Part shown: positions 53,566-62,220 of the stretch, in pieces
Layout of the letters: each line of letters starts with the position of its first letter
How positions within the stretch are numbered: the stretch's first letter is position 1
NCBI GenBank assembly: GCA_023387655.1
Contig: JAEWHR010000134.1
Location: 1 to 64,000, forward strand
DNA from: Bacillota bacterium
GTDB lineage: Bacteria > Bacillota > Clostridia > Lachnospirales > Lachnospiraceae
DNA length: 64,000 bases
Reading direction: 5' to 3'
Notes under the pieces: model-generated
The model's input: only the letters and a program-made list of their open reading frames with translations
Told to the model about the DNA's origin: nothing
The model's database searches: none
Made by a program: the position numbers and the translations under genes

Positions 53566-54819
53566 TTAATTTATTAATTTTTGATAAATTACAGTTTTTG
53601 ACTTCCCATCCTTAGATTCCAACGCTTCATAAATTGTAAAGCAATCATCTTCTCCTAATTGTAATCCATATTCTAATATCCATGCATTTAATATAGTTTC
53701 ATAAACGCTGCCGTCTCCATTACAGTCTCCTTCAAGTACTGCGTATCTACCCCCTTTTCTAGAAAGGTATTCTACTTCCTCATCCCTTTGGTACTTAAAT
53801 CCCTTAGGAATTAAAACCCCACAGGTATAGGTTTCCTTACGAATGGAGGTATAGAATTTTTTGATATTATTGATATAGAAAGGATTGTTTTTTGATAGAT
53901 ACTTTAAAACATTTTTTGAAGCCCTCTCTTCTCCATTCACACCATCACCACTGGATACCAAGAAAAACATGTCATCACAATCTCGTATGCTGATTTTCGC
54001 ATAATCTTTGCTTTTTGATACTGGAAGGTATAAGATTAATTTCTTAATGTTACTTTCCTTATAGATATATTCTTCAAAATATGGTTTTTTCGCCTGTTGG
54101 AACATACTTGCTTTTAACCATCTTAAGTATAGGTAATCCCATGCTTGATTGATCTCTTGATCATTATTTCTTACGGATATTTTTGCGTAGTTATCTACTT
54201 CCGACTCATAAATCTCTATGTCTTTTAACTCACTCTGTTTTAGAATAGGAAGAATGTCTTCTTGATATTCTATTCTTAATTCATAACAAAATTTATTATT
54301 TATCTGCTTTCCATTCCGCCCAAATATTCTTCCACTAAAATGGGGCAGGATCGACCGTAAATACATTATGGATCGACTCTCTATTCCTCTAATTTGACTA
54401 TGGTAATACCCCATCTTTATGGTTTTTGGTATATGATCTGTAGAAACGGTAACTAAAAACTTACTGTCTTCATAATATCTTGGATAAAAATAGAACCCGT
54501 CGTCAGCTTTATATTCTAGTGGTGTCAATCCTGTGGATGCTTTTACGCATTTACAAAAAGCTTGTTGAGAACTATAACCATATTCATAGGCGATGTCCAC
54601 TAGACTTCTTTCTGAGTGTTTTACCATGGCTAGAGCATTTGATAACCTACGTTTACGAATGTATTCTTTCACAGAATGCCCAGTCAGACTATAAAAATCC
54701 CGATAAACCTGCATGAGTGATGCATATTCTTTTACTGGGATATCTTGAAGGCTTAAGGGTTGGTTTAGGTTTGCTTCTATGTAATCAATTACTTTCGCTA
54801 CATATCCTTTATGATTCAT
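53566..54819 (-). CDS. AraC family regulator with GyrI-like effector domain
   Basis: 417 residues. The AraC/XylS double helix-turn-helix lies at the N-terminus (about 1-105): KVIDYIEANLNQPLSLQDI, then LVDIAYEYGYSSQQAFCKCVKASTGLTPLEY. The rest contains two effector-type segments; the last (about 330-417) ends GGRYAVLEGDCNGDGSVYETI with ILEYGLQL, the GyrI-like small-molecule-binding pattern. Rob/BmrR-type proteins with this design sense hydrophobic drugs. GGAGG lies before the ATG. It lies 81 nt downstream of a gene with the same kind of domain and without a DNA-binding part. Confidence 0.88.
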   Translation of the reverse strand: MNHKGYVAKVIDYIEANLNQPLSLQDIPVKEYASLMQVYRDFYSLTGHSVKEYIRKRRLSNALAMVKHSERSLVDIAYEYGYSSQQAFCKCVKASTGLTPLEYKADDGFYFYPRYYEDSKFLVTVSTDHIPKTIKMGYYHSQIRGIESRSIMYLRSILPHFSGRIFGRNGKQINNKFCYELRIEYQEDILPILKQSELKDIEIYESEVDNYAKISVRNNDQEINQAWDYLYLRWLKASMFQQAKKPYFEEYIYKESNIKKLILYLPVSKSKDYAKISIRDCDDMFFLVSSGDGVNGEERASKNVLKYLSKNNPFYINNIKKFYTSIRKETYTCGVLIPKGFKYQRDEEVEYLSRKGGRYAVLEGDCNGDGSVYETILNAWILEYGLQLGEDDCFTIYEALESKDGKSKTVIYQKLIN

Positions 54820-54900
54820 ACCATCCTCCTCTTAAGTAAATACATCCCTTATTTATTCTGTTTATTATCTAAATAGATTATGTCTCATTATGTTATCTTA

Positions 54901-56007
54901 CTATTCTTTTGATTTTTCTTTAATTGGAAAGTAAAAACATGCCCCTTGTTCATATTGAGCTACATATAACCCACTTCGATTTGTGTAATCTTCCTCGTAT
55001 TCCGGATATTTTTTGGAAAATAAAACATCCTTTGCACCTTCAAAAATAATGGAAGGATCGTCATTATTAATCTGCTTTTGATAAAATTTAGCCCATAACC
55101 CTGATGGCATAATTGCCTGCTTAAGACAGTCAGGGACATGATTAAAATCTCCTACAATACGGCCAAAAATACTTGTGTTATTTCCTTTCTCATCCTTGGT
55201 ATCAAAGGAATAGTACTGATAATTATTCAAACTTCCAGCCGCAATCCAATCAATATCATTCTCAACATCAAACAAATTCCACATAGCGGAGCCATTTTCT
55301 CCAGTACACCCAATTACCTTAATTTCAGGGAGCATCACAATTTCACAACCCACCTGTTCAAACTTTTCTTCCTCACTGTTTGGCTTTTTCACTGGCTCAT
55401 AAGCAGCAAGCAATTCGCCACAGGCGTCAAATACACGAAATGGTGTAGCATCTCCATCATAAGATAACCCCGATGTAGTTCTAAATTCTTGGGAAGATAG
55501 ATAGCAGATTGCTTGCTTTGCATTGGTATGCTTATCCTCTTTATCGGTAGGATTTCTTCTAACCTTACCATATCGCGCAGCCGGTAAAGTTACCATTACT
55601 GTATCTGGTGGTAAATGTTTTGGGAGATTATCAAAACTCTCGACCTCAACTCCAATTACATATGTAAAATCAATCCCTGTCTTTACCTGACTAACTGCAG
55701 CAACATATCTTTCTTTTTTGTTTGGATGAAGTAAGTCATCTAACAGCTTACAAGTTCCGTCACTTATTACTTTTTTTACTATCGATATGGCATCAAAGCC
55801 ACTGTATGGATTCATCGGTATTTGAATTCCGATAATATTCATCTCCGGTCTGTCCACAATACTACAAAATTCATTCATCTGCTCCACAACAATTTCCCAA
55901 GGAGTACTCTTTTTCATTTCTTCAACCATTGACATAATTAGGGGTTTATCCTTCGGTCTGTAACTTTCTGATTCCATGATTGGTTCTTTTTTTGCTAATG
56001 AATTCAT
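54901..56007 (-). CDS. Stand-alone protein with two GyrI-like effector-binding domains
   Basis: 368 residues without a DNA-binding domain, signal peptide or membrane helix. Residues of about 70-170 include DFTYVIGVEVESFDNLPKHL and VMVTLPAARYGKV, the usual strand pattern of GyrI-like folds. The second half (about 220-368) repeats it and ends QGACFYFPIKEK. It could bind a small hydrophobic ligand, as a sink or co-sensor for the AraC-family regulator downstream. GGAGG lies 5 nt before ATG 56007. The domain assignment is by pattern; the function is unknown. Confidence 0.7.
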   Translation of the reverse strand: MNSLAKKEPIMESESYRPKDKPLIMSMVEEMKKSTPWEIVVEQMNEFCSIVDRPEMNIIGIQIPMNPYSGFDAISIVKKVISDGTCKLLDDLLHPNKKERYVAAVSQVKTGIDFTYVIGVEVESFDNLPKHLPPDTVMVTLPAARYGKVRRNPTDKEDKHTNAKQAICYLSSQEFRTTSGLSYDGDATPFRVFDACGELLAAYEPVKKPNSEEEKFEQVGCEIVMLPEIKVIGCTGENGSAMWNLFDVENDIDWIAAGSLNNYQYYSFDTKDEKGNNTSIFGRIVGDFNHVPDCLKQAIMPSGLWAKFYQKQINNDDPSIIFEGAKDVLFSKKYPEYEEDYTNRSGLYVAQYEQGACFYFPIKEKSKE

Positions 56008-56391
56008 CATAACCTCCACATTCTGGCACTTTAGCCTCACATAATAATAACAACTTTTCATACGTTATTGCTTGGAGAAACAAAACCCTTTTCCCCTTTG
56101 CTCTGCTGCTTTGTACCATCATTGTACCAATCATTAAAACTAATGTATTATCCGTTTTTAACATAATTATGTATTAATAATATCTAAGAATTTTATTTAT
56201 TTTATCAATTGTATGGATTGCATGTGTTTTAAATACTAAAGTAGTTTTTGATATTAAATTTTAAATATAGGTATATATTAGTACTTTTATTAGAACTCCA
56301 AAATCAGCTTATAATATTCCATATTATACCATAGTTTAATTTAATACAAATACTATCGCATTCTTTTTTAGCTTTTTTATATTTTTTAACA

Positions 56392-56575
56392 GTTGGCATG
56401 CTTTATGTCTATTTCCTTAGCTGTTTGCTTGTTTTATGTATATTCTTTAGTATTTGACATGCTTAATTTATATTTCTTAAGCAGTTAACGACCTTTATTT
56501 CTATTTTTAGCATTTGGCTTGTTTTATGTCTATTTCTTTAGCTGTTTGCTTGTTTTATTAATATTTTTACTTCTT
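56392..56575. repeat. Degenerate tandem repeat of about 31 bp, about 6 copies
   Basis: Units near GCTTGTTTTATGTCTATTTC plus TTTAGCTGTTT recur from about 56396. They lie in the 56008-56628 gap, which is extremely AT-rich and shows no gene. Confidence 0.65.
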
Positions 56576-56628
56576 GATAATTTTATTAATAATTATAAAC
56601 CGGCGACTCTTCTTGTCGATGAATCTAA

Positions 56629-56712
56629 ATAAAAAACATCCATTTTATTATCTCCCCCTCTTAATTAGATAAAACAGTACTGCTAAAGAGAAGTAAGTAA
56701 AATGGATGTTTT
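56629..56712 (-). terminator. Terminator after the ABC multidrug operon
   Basis: Perfect 15-bp arms (56633-56647 and 56698-56712) enclose a 50-nt loop; on the minus strand the stem is followed by TTTTTTATTT. It lies about 100 nt after the ABC stop codon. Confidence 0.7.
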
Positions 56713-56812
56713 CTACAAATTAATATTTTATTATATGGATATTTTATTAGATAGTTTTCTTATATAATTTCATTGAATAATGATGAACCAACTCTAAGGA
56801 AATTATTAATTC

Positions 56813-58567
56813 TTATCCTTGTTTTTGAAACTGACTCATATACAGTTTTTCATAAAACCCTTTCTTTGCAATTAATTCATCATGGGTTCCTTGCTCGATA
56901 ATCGTTCCATTGTTCATAACAAGAATTAAATCCGCGTTTCGAATGGTAGAAAGGCGGTGCGCAATAACAAAACTTGTTCTGCCCTTCATGATATTTTTCA
57001 TCGCTGTTTGAAGCATTAACTCAAGTCTGGTATCTACCGAACTTGTAGCTTCGTCAAGAATTAAAATAGCAGGGTCTGCCAAGAAAGCTCTTGCAATTGT
57101 TAAAAGCTGTTTCTCACCCACCGATACGTTAGAAGATTCTTCATTTAAAACCATATTGTAGCCATCTGGCTGTGTTTTGATAAAATGATTTACGTTCGCG
57201 GTTTTCGCAGCATTTTCAATCTCCTCCATGCTTGCATCTTCTTTCCCGTATTTTATATTATCGGCAACAGTTCCGTTAAATAACCAAGTATCCTGTAGCA
57301 CCATACCAAAGATAGAACGAAGATCATCACGTTTCATATCCTTGATATTTACACCGTCTACCTTAATTGCACCACCATCTACATCATAAAAACGCATTAA
57401 GAGGTTAATCAGTGTCGTCTTTCCTGCTCCCGTTGGACCAACAATCGCTACCATTTGGCCACTTTTCACGTTAACATTCAGATGTTCAATTAACATTTTG
57501 TCTTTGCTATATCCAAAAGATACATCCTCAAAAGTAACATTTCCTTTCAAATCATTTATTTTAACTGGATTAATAGCTTCCGGTACTTCTTCTGTTTCTG
57601 AAAGGAACTCGAATACTCTCCCCGATGCTGCCATCGCTGATTGAATGGAAGCAGACAATTGTGTCACTTGCTCCAGTGGCTCATTTAGCTGCCACATATA
57701 ACGGATAAACGCTTGTAGCTGTCCAACCGTTATGGCACCAGTTATAGCAAATGTTGCTCCTAATATTGTAACCGCTACAATGGCTAAATAAGTAAGAAAT
57801 GAGATTAACGGTGACATCAGTCCTGATATAAACTGTGCTTTAAAGCCATTTTCACAAAGATTATTATTAATTTCCTTAAACTGTTCTATGGAATCCTCTT
57901 GTTTCCCATAAAGTTTAATCTCTGTCAAACCAGTATATCTTTCTTGAATATAACCATTTAAGTTACCAAGGGCAATCTGCTGGCTTTTAAACATAGCAGA
58001 AGAACGCTTCATAATCACTTTCATAATCAATGCACTTCCTGGTATCAGTAAAACTGCTACCGCACCCATAATCGGATTAATATAAAACATTAATATGATC
58101 GCCAGGATAATGGATAAAAAAGCACTTAGAATCCTAGATAAACTCTGTTGTAAGGCGTTTGACATGGTATCAATATCATTTGAGATGATACTGAGAATAT
58201 CACCAACCGTACGCTTATCAAAATAACTAATTGGAAGCTTTGCTATCTTTTTTTGCACATCATTTCTTAAATCTCGCATTGTGTTTTGAATGCCGTCGGT
58301 TAAAAAATACTGTGAGCCATAACTGCAAAGTACATTACCAATATAAATAACAAGTAACAGCCATAAAATCTTTATAATATAGGAAAAGCTGATGGATGCC
58401 CCCGGAACTTTGTTCGCAATATCCACAACATCATCTTTTAACCTGGTTGTAATAAAACCTTCTACCATCGGTGCAGCAGATAAGAAACCAGAGTATCCTA
58501 TGGTAAGGAGAATAGCCACTATAAAATATTTCAAGTACGGTTTTATATATGGATATAACTTTTTCAT
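56813..58567 (-). CDS. ABC multidrug exporter half-transporter, catalytic-site subunit
   Basis: 584 residues: six membrane helices (about 1-310), then an ATPase domain with Walker A GPTGAGKTTL, Walker B ILILDEATSSVD (catalytic Glu) and switch His in VIAHRLST. The signature is degenerate (NVSVGEKQ in place of LSGGQ). The partner gene has the opposite pattern, so the two form a heterodimer with one active and one degenerate ATP site, as in BmrCD, TM287/288 and LmrCD. It exports hydrophobic drugs. Its ATG overlaps the stop of the partner gene by 4 nt. Confidence 0.93.
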   Translation of the reverse strand: MKKLYPYIKPYLKYFIVAILLTIGYSGFLSAAPMVEGFITTRLKDDVVDIANKVPGASISFSYIIKILWLLLVIYIGNVLCSYGSQYFLTDGIQNTMRDLRNDVQKKIAKLPISYFDKRTVGDILSIISNDIDTMSNALQQSLSRILSAFLSIILAIILMFYINPIMGAVAVLLIPGSALIMKVIMKRSSAMFKSQQIALGNLNGYIQERYTGLTEIKLYGKQEDSIEQFKEINNNLCENGFKAQFISGLMSPLISFLTYLAIVAVTILGATFAITGAITVGQLQAFIRYMWQLNEPLEQVTQLSASIQSAMAASGRVFEFLSETEEVPEAINPVKINDLKGNVTFEDVSFGYSKDKMLIEHLNVNVKSGQMVAIVGPTGAGKTTLINLLMRFYDVDGGAIKVDGVNIKDMKRDDLRSIFGMVLQDTWLFNGTVADNIKYGKEDASMEEIENAAKTANVNHFIKTQPDGYNMVLNEESSNVSVGEKQLLTIARAFLADPAILILDEATSSVDTRLELMLQTAMKNIMKGRTSFVIAHRLSTIRNADLILVMNNGTIIEQGTHDELIAKKGFYEKLYMSQFQKQG

Positions 58568-60294
58568 TGCTCTAGTTCCTCCTTTGTCAATTGTGAATCT
58601 GCAATTTCATAGTATACCTTGCATGTTTTTAATAGTTCCTTATGAGTTCCGATTCCTACCACTTCACCCTCATTAAGAACTACTATTTTATCAGCATTCA
58701 TAATGGTACTAATTCTTTGTGCAACAATAAATACAATGGAATCTTTTGTTTCTTGTTTTAGTGCAGCACGCAATGTAGCATCTGTTTTATAATCAAGGGC
58801 AGAAAAACTGTCATCAAAAATATAGATTTCAGGTTTTCTAATTAGTGCTCTTGCAATGGAGATTCGTTGTTTTTGACCTCCAGATACGTTTTTAGCGCCT
58901 TCGCTGATATATTCCTTTAATTTATCTGGCTTTCTCTCAATAAACTCTTTTGCTTGAGCTACTTCAATGGCATGATTGATTTCTTTAAGAGTTGCATCTG
59001 GATTACCAAATTTAAGATTATCTTCAATCGTACCTTTAAATAAGAATGCTTTTTGAGGAATAAAGCCCATCTTTTGACGAAGTGCCTTTAAGTCATAATC
59101 ACGCACATCCACATCGTCTATTGTAATAGAACCGTCTGTTACATCATAAAATCTTGGAATTAAATTAATTAACGTACTCTTTCCGCTACCTGTACTACCA
59201 ATAAAAGCTACAGTTTCTCCTTTGTGTGCTGTAAAAGATACATCCTTTATCACTGGAAGCTCACCATCGGGATACTGAAACGTAACATGGTTAAATTCTA
59301 CCTTACCTTTTTTTTCAGTTACTGTTACACCATTGGTAGGGTTCTTTACTATTGGTTCCTCATCCAATAACGCCTGAATACGGTTCGCAGATACCTGTGC
59401 TCTTGGGTACATTACAAATACCATGGAAAACAACATAATTGAGAACATCGCATGAAATTGATACTCTAAAAATGCAACCAACTGTCCAACCTGTAATGTC
59501 CCTTTATCGATCATGACACTTGAAATCCAAAACACCGCCATCATTGCAAGGTGCAATAAGAAGAAAAACGCAGGCTGTGTAAATGACATAATCTTAAATA
59601 ATTTCTTTGAATTAGATGCATACATATCATTCGTTTCTGCAAAACGATCTGCTTCATATTCACTTTTTCGAAAAGCTCTGATTACTCGAACCCCGGTTAA
59701 GTTTTCTCTAGAAATTCGATTTAATCGATCCATACCTTTTTGTTGCTTCTCCGATAATGGATTTGTTAATTTCGCGATAATAATAACACCTGCAACGATA
59801 AAAGGAAAACTTCCTCCAATCACTAGAGAAAGACTCATGCTTGTTTTTAGTGTCATGATAACACTGATAATAATCATGACTGGAGTCAAAAGTGCAGTTC
59901 GAAACAACATATTAGAGAATAGCATTAACTGAAATGCGTCATTTGTTGTTCGTGTAATCATAGAGGATACACCAAATTTATTATATTCTGTATGAGAAAA
60001 TTTTTGAGACTGGATAAAAACATCATTTCTAATATCACGAATCATATAGGTTGAGATCCTTGATGAGGCAAACGTAAGTAATATGGTTCCCGCACCTCCA
60101 AGAACGCATACAATCAACATGATTCCCCCCATTTTCTTAATATAAGGGATATCACTATTACCAATACCATTATCAATCATCCATGCCATGACCGTTGGAA
60201 TTCCTAGCTGTACCAATACGAAACTAAAAATTCCTAGGATATTTAGCAAAATCAGCTTCGGATATCTTTTCAGATATTTTAACATTAATTTCAT
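58564..60294 (-). CDS. ABC multidrug exporter half-transporter, degenerate-site subunit
   Basis: 576 residues: six membrane helices and an ATPase domain with Walker A GSTGSGKSTL and an intact signature NVSGGQKQR. Walker B ends FDDS (Asp in place of the catalytic Glu), and the switch His is Gln (IVAQRIST). Both changes mark the non-hydrolysing site of heterodimeric exporters. AAGGAG lies 7 nt before ATG 60294. It is transcribed from a MerR-type promoter divergent from the regulator gene. Confidence 0.94.
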   Translation of the reverse strand: MKLMLKYLKRYPKLILLNILGIFSFVLVQLGIPTVMAWMIDNGIGNSDIPYIKKMGGIMLIVCVLGGAGTILLTFASSRISTYMIRDIRNDVFIQSQKFSHTEYNKFGVSSMITRTTNDAFQLMLFSNMLFRTALLTPVMIIISVIMTLKTSMSLSLVIGGSFPFIVAGVIIIAKLTNPLSEKQQKGMDRLNRISRENLTGVRVIRAFRKSEYEADRFAETNDMYASNSKKLFKIMSFTQPAFFFLLHLAMMAVFWISSVMIDKGTLQVGQLVAFLEYQFHAMFSIMLFSMVFVMYPRAQVSANRIQALLDEEPIVKNPTNGVTVTEKKGKVEFNHVTFQYPDGELPVIKDVSFTAHKGETVAFIGSTGSGKSTLINLIPRFYDVTDGSITIDDVDVRDYDLKALRQKMGFIPQKAFLFKGTIEDNLKFGNPDATLKEINHAIEVAQAKEFIERKPDKLKEYISEGAKNVSGGQKQRISIARALIRKPEIYIFDDSFSALDYKTDATLRAALKQETKDSIVFIVAQRISTIMNADKIVVLNEGEVVGIGTHKELLKTCKVYYEIADSQLTKEELEQ

Positions 60295-60371
60295 CGCATA
60301 ACTCCTTCTAGCTTTACTAAATAATTACATATTTTAAGCCCCTTTCCTTGACAGAAAAGAGCCGTTTGACT

Positions 60372-60402
60372 ATTATAAACTATAAGGTTGTCTTATAGTC
60401 AA
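60372..60402 (-). promoter_or_regulatory. MerR-type promoter and operator of the ABC multidrug operon
   Basis: Minus strand: TTGACT (60402-60397), spacer of exactly 19 bp (60396-60378), perfect TATAAT (60377-60372). A palindrome CTATAAG-GTTGT-CTTATAG (60380-60398) lies inside the spacer. The overlong spacer with a centred operator is the hallmark of MerR-family activation by DNA untwisting. Confidence 0.85.
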
Positions 60403-60533
60403 GAAAAAAATCATAAGTTAAATTCACAAAATGCTAACTTAAGGATTATTGTTTGCCGATTTCTATATTTTAAAACGCTCTCCAAGAAAAGATAAAATAT
60501 AACAACAAAAGATGATACAGAAATGAGGTTACT

Positions 60534-61373
60534 ATGTCTGATAATAAAAATGAGTACTTAACAACTGGAGAATTTGCAAAAATCTGTGGAATACCCAAAC
60601 ACATTCTATTTCATTATGATCAAATAAAACTATTCCAACCTGAAATCATAAAAGAAAACGGGTACCGCTATTACTCATTCCGTCAATACGATACTTTTTC
60701 TATTATTTCTGCATTAAAAAGATTGGGAATGCCATTAAAAGAAATCAAAAAATACATGGATGAAAGAAATCCAACTAAATTAATTGATTTACTGAACCAA
60801 AAATCAAACGAAGTTGCTAGGGAACTTGTAAGGCTAGAAAACACAAAACGTGAAATTGAATCCCTAAAGGATTTAACCGAAAAAGCTCTGAACGTAGAAT
60901 ATAATAAAATTCAGCCTGCATACCATAAAGAATTAAAAGCTCTGCGTAGTTCTTTCATGGATAACCATAACGACAATTCTTACCCAAATTTTTTAACAGA
61001 GTTAATCGCATTTCGAAACAATAGTAATGCAAGCATGATTGATTTTCTTGGTGCTTCACTTACCACTGACAATATCCGTGAGAAAAGATTTGATAGCTTT
61101 TCCTATCTGTACACGAAAACGAACAATACGGATAAAAAAAGCAACACTTTAGTACGAAAAGAGGGCTGGTACCTTGAAGTGTATTATAAAGGAAGCTATC
61201 GTAATATTAGCGAAATATACGCTGAACTTATGCAGTATGCAACGAAACATCAGATAAAACTTGGTAAAAACGCTTATGAGGAATATCTTATCTTTGAAAT
61301 AGGTACAAAAAATCGTGAGGAATATGTTACATTAATATTGATTGAAATTGAGGGAGATCCACAAAAAGAGTAA
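60534..61373 (+). CDS. MerR family multidrug-responsive regulator (BmrR type)
   Basis: 279 residues. The MerR winged helix opens YLTTGEFAKICGIPKHILFHYDQIKLF and continues GYRYYSFRQYDTFSIISALKRLGMPLKEI (about 8-75). A dimerisation coiled coil follows (about 80-120). The C-terminal part (about 130-279) has the GyrI-like ending EEYLIFEIGTKNREEYVTLILIEIE. It probably binds a drug and activates the divergent ABC exporter through the 19-bp-spacer promoter. GAGG lies before the ATG. Confidence 0.92.
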   Translation: MSDNKNEYLTTGEFAKICGIPKHILFHYDQIKLFQPEIIKENGYRYYSFRQYDTFSIISALKRLGMPLKEIKKYMDERNPTKLIDLLNQKSNEVARELVRLENTKREIESLKDLTEKALNVEYNKIQPAYHKELKALRSSFMDNHNDNSYPNFLTELIAFRNNSNASMIDFLGASLTTDNIREKRFDSFSYLYTKTNNTDKKSNTLVRKEGWYLEVYYKGSYRNISEIYAELMQYATKHQIKLGKNAYEEYLIFEIGTKNREEYVTLILIEIEGDPQKE

Positions 61374-61413
61374 ATAATCTCCTTATTTCCACAATCAAAC
61401 ACCTTCTCATTAC

Positions 61414-61441
61414 TTGACATCCCTCATTTTCATGGTATACT
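61414..61441 (+). promoter_or_regulatory. Promoter of queT
   Basis: Perfect TTGACA (61414-61419), 16 bp, TATACT (61436-61441). It gives a leader of about 90 nt that carries a structured element. Confidence 0.75.
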
Positions 61442-61456
61442 TAAAAAGTCAAAAAC

Positions 61457-61533
61457 GCCCGTAAAAACAAGGTCTATAGGGCAAATAACTCGTGTGTTCG
61501 AGACCTTCCACACGTAAAACAAAACTAAAGGAG
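61457..61533 (+). promoter_or_regulatory. Pseudoknot leader of queT, candidate preQ1 riboswitch
   Basis: AAGGTCT (61469-61475) pairs with AGACCTT (61501-61507). In the loop between them CGTGTG (61491-61496) pairs with CACACG (61509-61514) beyond the first helix, giving an H-type pseudoknot. GCCC (61457-61460) can also pair with GGGC (61479-61482). An A-rich tail AAAACAAAACTAAAGGAG runs into the Shine-Dalgarno site. QueT genes are often under preQ1 riboswitches; the class is not assigned here. Confidence 0.6.
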
Positions 61534-61539
61534 CCTATT

Positions 61540-62058
61540 ATGAAAAACAAAACACTTTATTTCTTGCTGCATTCTGCGATGATTGCGGCCATTTATGTTG
61601 TGCTGGTTGTCCTATTTCAACCAATCAGCGTATCTTATATTCAAGTGCGTTTTGCAGAAGCCTTAACAATCCTACCATTCTTTACTCCGGCCGCAATACC
61701 GGGAGTTACAATTGGTTGTTTACTTGGCAATATTATTGCAGGATGCGATATTCTTGATATTATCTTCGGAACCCTTGCTACCTTACTTGGAGCCATTGGG
61801 TCCTATTCCTTACGAAGATATAAGTTTCTTGTACCTATTCCACCAATTGTATCTAATACGATTATCATTCCTTGGATTTTACGTTTTGCTTACGGCGAAG
61901 CTATGTCCATTCCTTTTATGATGTTAACGGTTGGTATTGGTGAGGTAATATCTTGTGGAATCATAGGCATTATATTACTATATTGCTTACAACCATATAA
62001 GAAGATTTTTTATATTCCCGGATTTGCGAAAGAAAAAAACAGATATGACATTGTATAA
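61540..62058 (+). CDS. queT: QueT family queuosine precursor transporter
   Basis: 172 residues with five to six membrane helices. This is the S-component size of ECF transporters. QueT (COG4708) features are YIQVRFAEALTILPFF, PAAIPGVTIGCLLGNI and MLTVGIGEVISCG. It imports a queuine precursor (preQ0/preQ1 type) for tRNA modification, using the shared ECF energising module, which is not encoded in this window. ATG 61540 has AAAGGAG 6 nt upstream. It stands alone between a riboswitch-like leader and a terminator. Confidence 0.92.
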   Translation: MKNKTLYFLLHSAMIAAIYVVLVVLFQPISVSYIQVRFAEALTILPFFTPAAIPGVTIGCLLGNIIAGCDILDIIFGTLATLLGAIGSYSLRRYKFLVPIPPIVSNTIIIPWILRFAYGEAMSIPFMMLTVGIGEVISCGIIGIILLYCLQPYKKIFYIPGFAKEKNRYDIV

Positions 62059-62130
62059 TATAGATAATTTGGTATGTTATGTACCTATTGTAATTGCATA
62101 TTCTTATATTTAGGAATATACAATTGATAT

Positions 62131-62173
62131 AAAAAACTCCTCTCGGTTAAGGTCTCCGAGAGGAGTTTTTGTT
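62131..62173. terminator. Bidirectional terminator between queT and asnS
   Basis: A 15-bp perfect stem (AAAAACTCCTCTCGG paired with CCGAGAGGAGTTTTT) with a 9-nt loop and A/T tracts on both sides serves both convergent genes. Confidence 0.9.
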
Positions 62174-62220
62174 TTGCTTATAATAATAATTTATTCAAAT
62201 TAGTAATTCTTCTTTTATTA

